From: Gammaproteobacteria bacterium
GTDB taxonomy: Bacteria > Pseudomonadota > Gammaproteobacteria > Xanthomonadales > Xanthomonadaceae
Length of the DNA: 5,443 nucleotides
NCBI GenBank assembly: GCA_026398715.1
Contig: JAPLSI010000191.1
Location: 1 to 5,443 of the forward strand
Reading direction: 5' to 3'
The notes under the pieces were generated by a model, which saw only the letters and a list, made by a program, of their open reading frames with translations, did not search any database and was not told where the DNA came from. Shown one piece after another: positions 5,193 through 5,443 of this stretch (its first letter is position 1; each line of letters begins with the position of its first letter). Position numbers and translations under genes: made by a program.

Positions 5193-5443
5193 ATGGCGTT
5201 CAGCAGCGTAAAAGAGGCACTGGCCGGGACGGCCGGCATCGGTACCGAAGTCACAGTGAAGGGCTGGGTCCGCACCCGGCGCGATTCCACCGCTCTGAGC
5301 TTCGTCCAGGTCAGCGACGGCTCCTGCTTCGCGCCCATCCAGGTGGTGGCGCCTGCCGACCTGCCCAATTACGAATCCGAGGTCAAGCGGTTGGGCGCCG
5401 GCTGCGCCGTGATCGCCACCGGCACGCTCGTGCCGTCCCAGGG
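5193..5443 (+). CDS. asnS: Asparagine--tRNA ligase, N-terminal part (cut by window end)
   Basis: The ATG at 5193 opens a frame that stays open to the window end, 83 codons plus two bases. It encodes [12 protein letters not shown], then [12 protein letters not shown] (about residues 21-32), [18 protein letters not shown] and [21 protein letters not shown]. These match the OB-fold anticodon-binding domain of bacterial AsnRS, for example E. coli [17 protein letters not shown] and DGSCFDPVQ. The enzyme is a class II synthetase that charges tRNA-Asn in the cytoplasm; its catalytic domain lies beyond the window. No ATG, GTG or TTG occurs in frame for some distance upstream. The nearest purine-rich motif, AAGG at 5187-5190, is only two bases from the ATG, so the ribosome binding site is poor. 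The 73-nt gap to divergent iscA must hold both promoters. Confidence 0.95.
   Translation, partial: MAFSSVKEALAGTAGIGTEVTVKGWVRTRRDSTALSFVQVSDGSCFAPIQVVAPADLPNYESEVKRLGAGCAVIATGTLVPSQ

Noticed and set aside
1..5443. CRISPR array, tRNA, rRNA, integrase or insertion sequence
   Set aside because: No regularly spaced direct repeats, no tRNA-like cloverleaf and no transposase or integrase signature were seen on either strand. The only repeat is the single inverted pair at 2820-2922.

Overview
The window is high-GC DNA with compact, mostly housekeeping gene order. It looks chromosomal and gammaproteobacterial, most likely Xanthomonadaceae/Lysobacteraceae (Lysobacter, Luteimonas or a relative). The reasons are close resemblance of S6, S18, IscA and AsnRS to their gammaproteobacterial counterparts, a stand-alone iscA divergent from asnS, and an intergenic palindromic repeat with a GTCATCCCGA/GAGGGATCTGC core of the kind I associate with this group. 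The assignment is from recall, not from a search.

Layout, left to right. (1) Positions 1-883, minus strand: the ribosomal operon rpsF (S6) - rpsR (S18) - rplI (L9). Only the first four codons of rplI lie inside the window. rpsF and rpsR are tightly coupled, whereas a 199-nt spacer rich in stem-loops separates rpsR from rplI. (2) Positions 884-1130: a divergent intergenic region with a candidate rpsF promoter and a leader containing a small CCG hairpin that may be the S6:S18 autoregulatory site. (3) Positions 1131-2816, plus strand: an exported serine hydrolase of the class C beta-lactamase/penicillin-binding fold with a C-terminal DUF3471-like domain. (4) Positions 2817-2939: a two-unit inverted palindromic repeat between convergent genes, which can supply a terminator for the minus-strand gene. 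(5) Positions 2940-4709, minus strand: an exported DUF885 protein, probably a metallopeptidase-like enzyme, whose ribosome binding site is buried in a 9-bp hairpin. (6) Positions 4778-5119, minus strand: iscA, an A-type Fe-S carrier with a -10 box placed so that its mRNA may be leaderless. (7) Positions 5193-5443, plus strand: the 5' end of asnS, truncated by the window edge.

The genes form no single pathway. Translation (S6, S18, L9, AsnRS) and Fe-S assembly (IscA) are core functions. The two exported hydrolases meet tail to tail and could both act on peptides or cell-wall fragments in the periplasm, but that link is inference. I found no mobile-element gene, CRISPR array, tRNA or rRNA, and no convincing undescribed system. 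The points worth a second look are RNA-level: the rpsR-rplI spacer, the rpsF leader, the DUF885 ribosome-binding-site hairpin, the leaderless iscA start and the inverted repeat pair.
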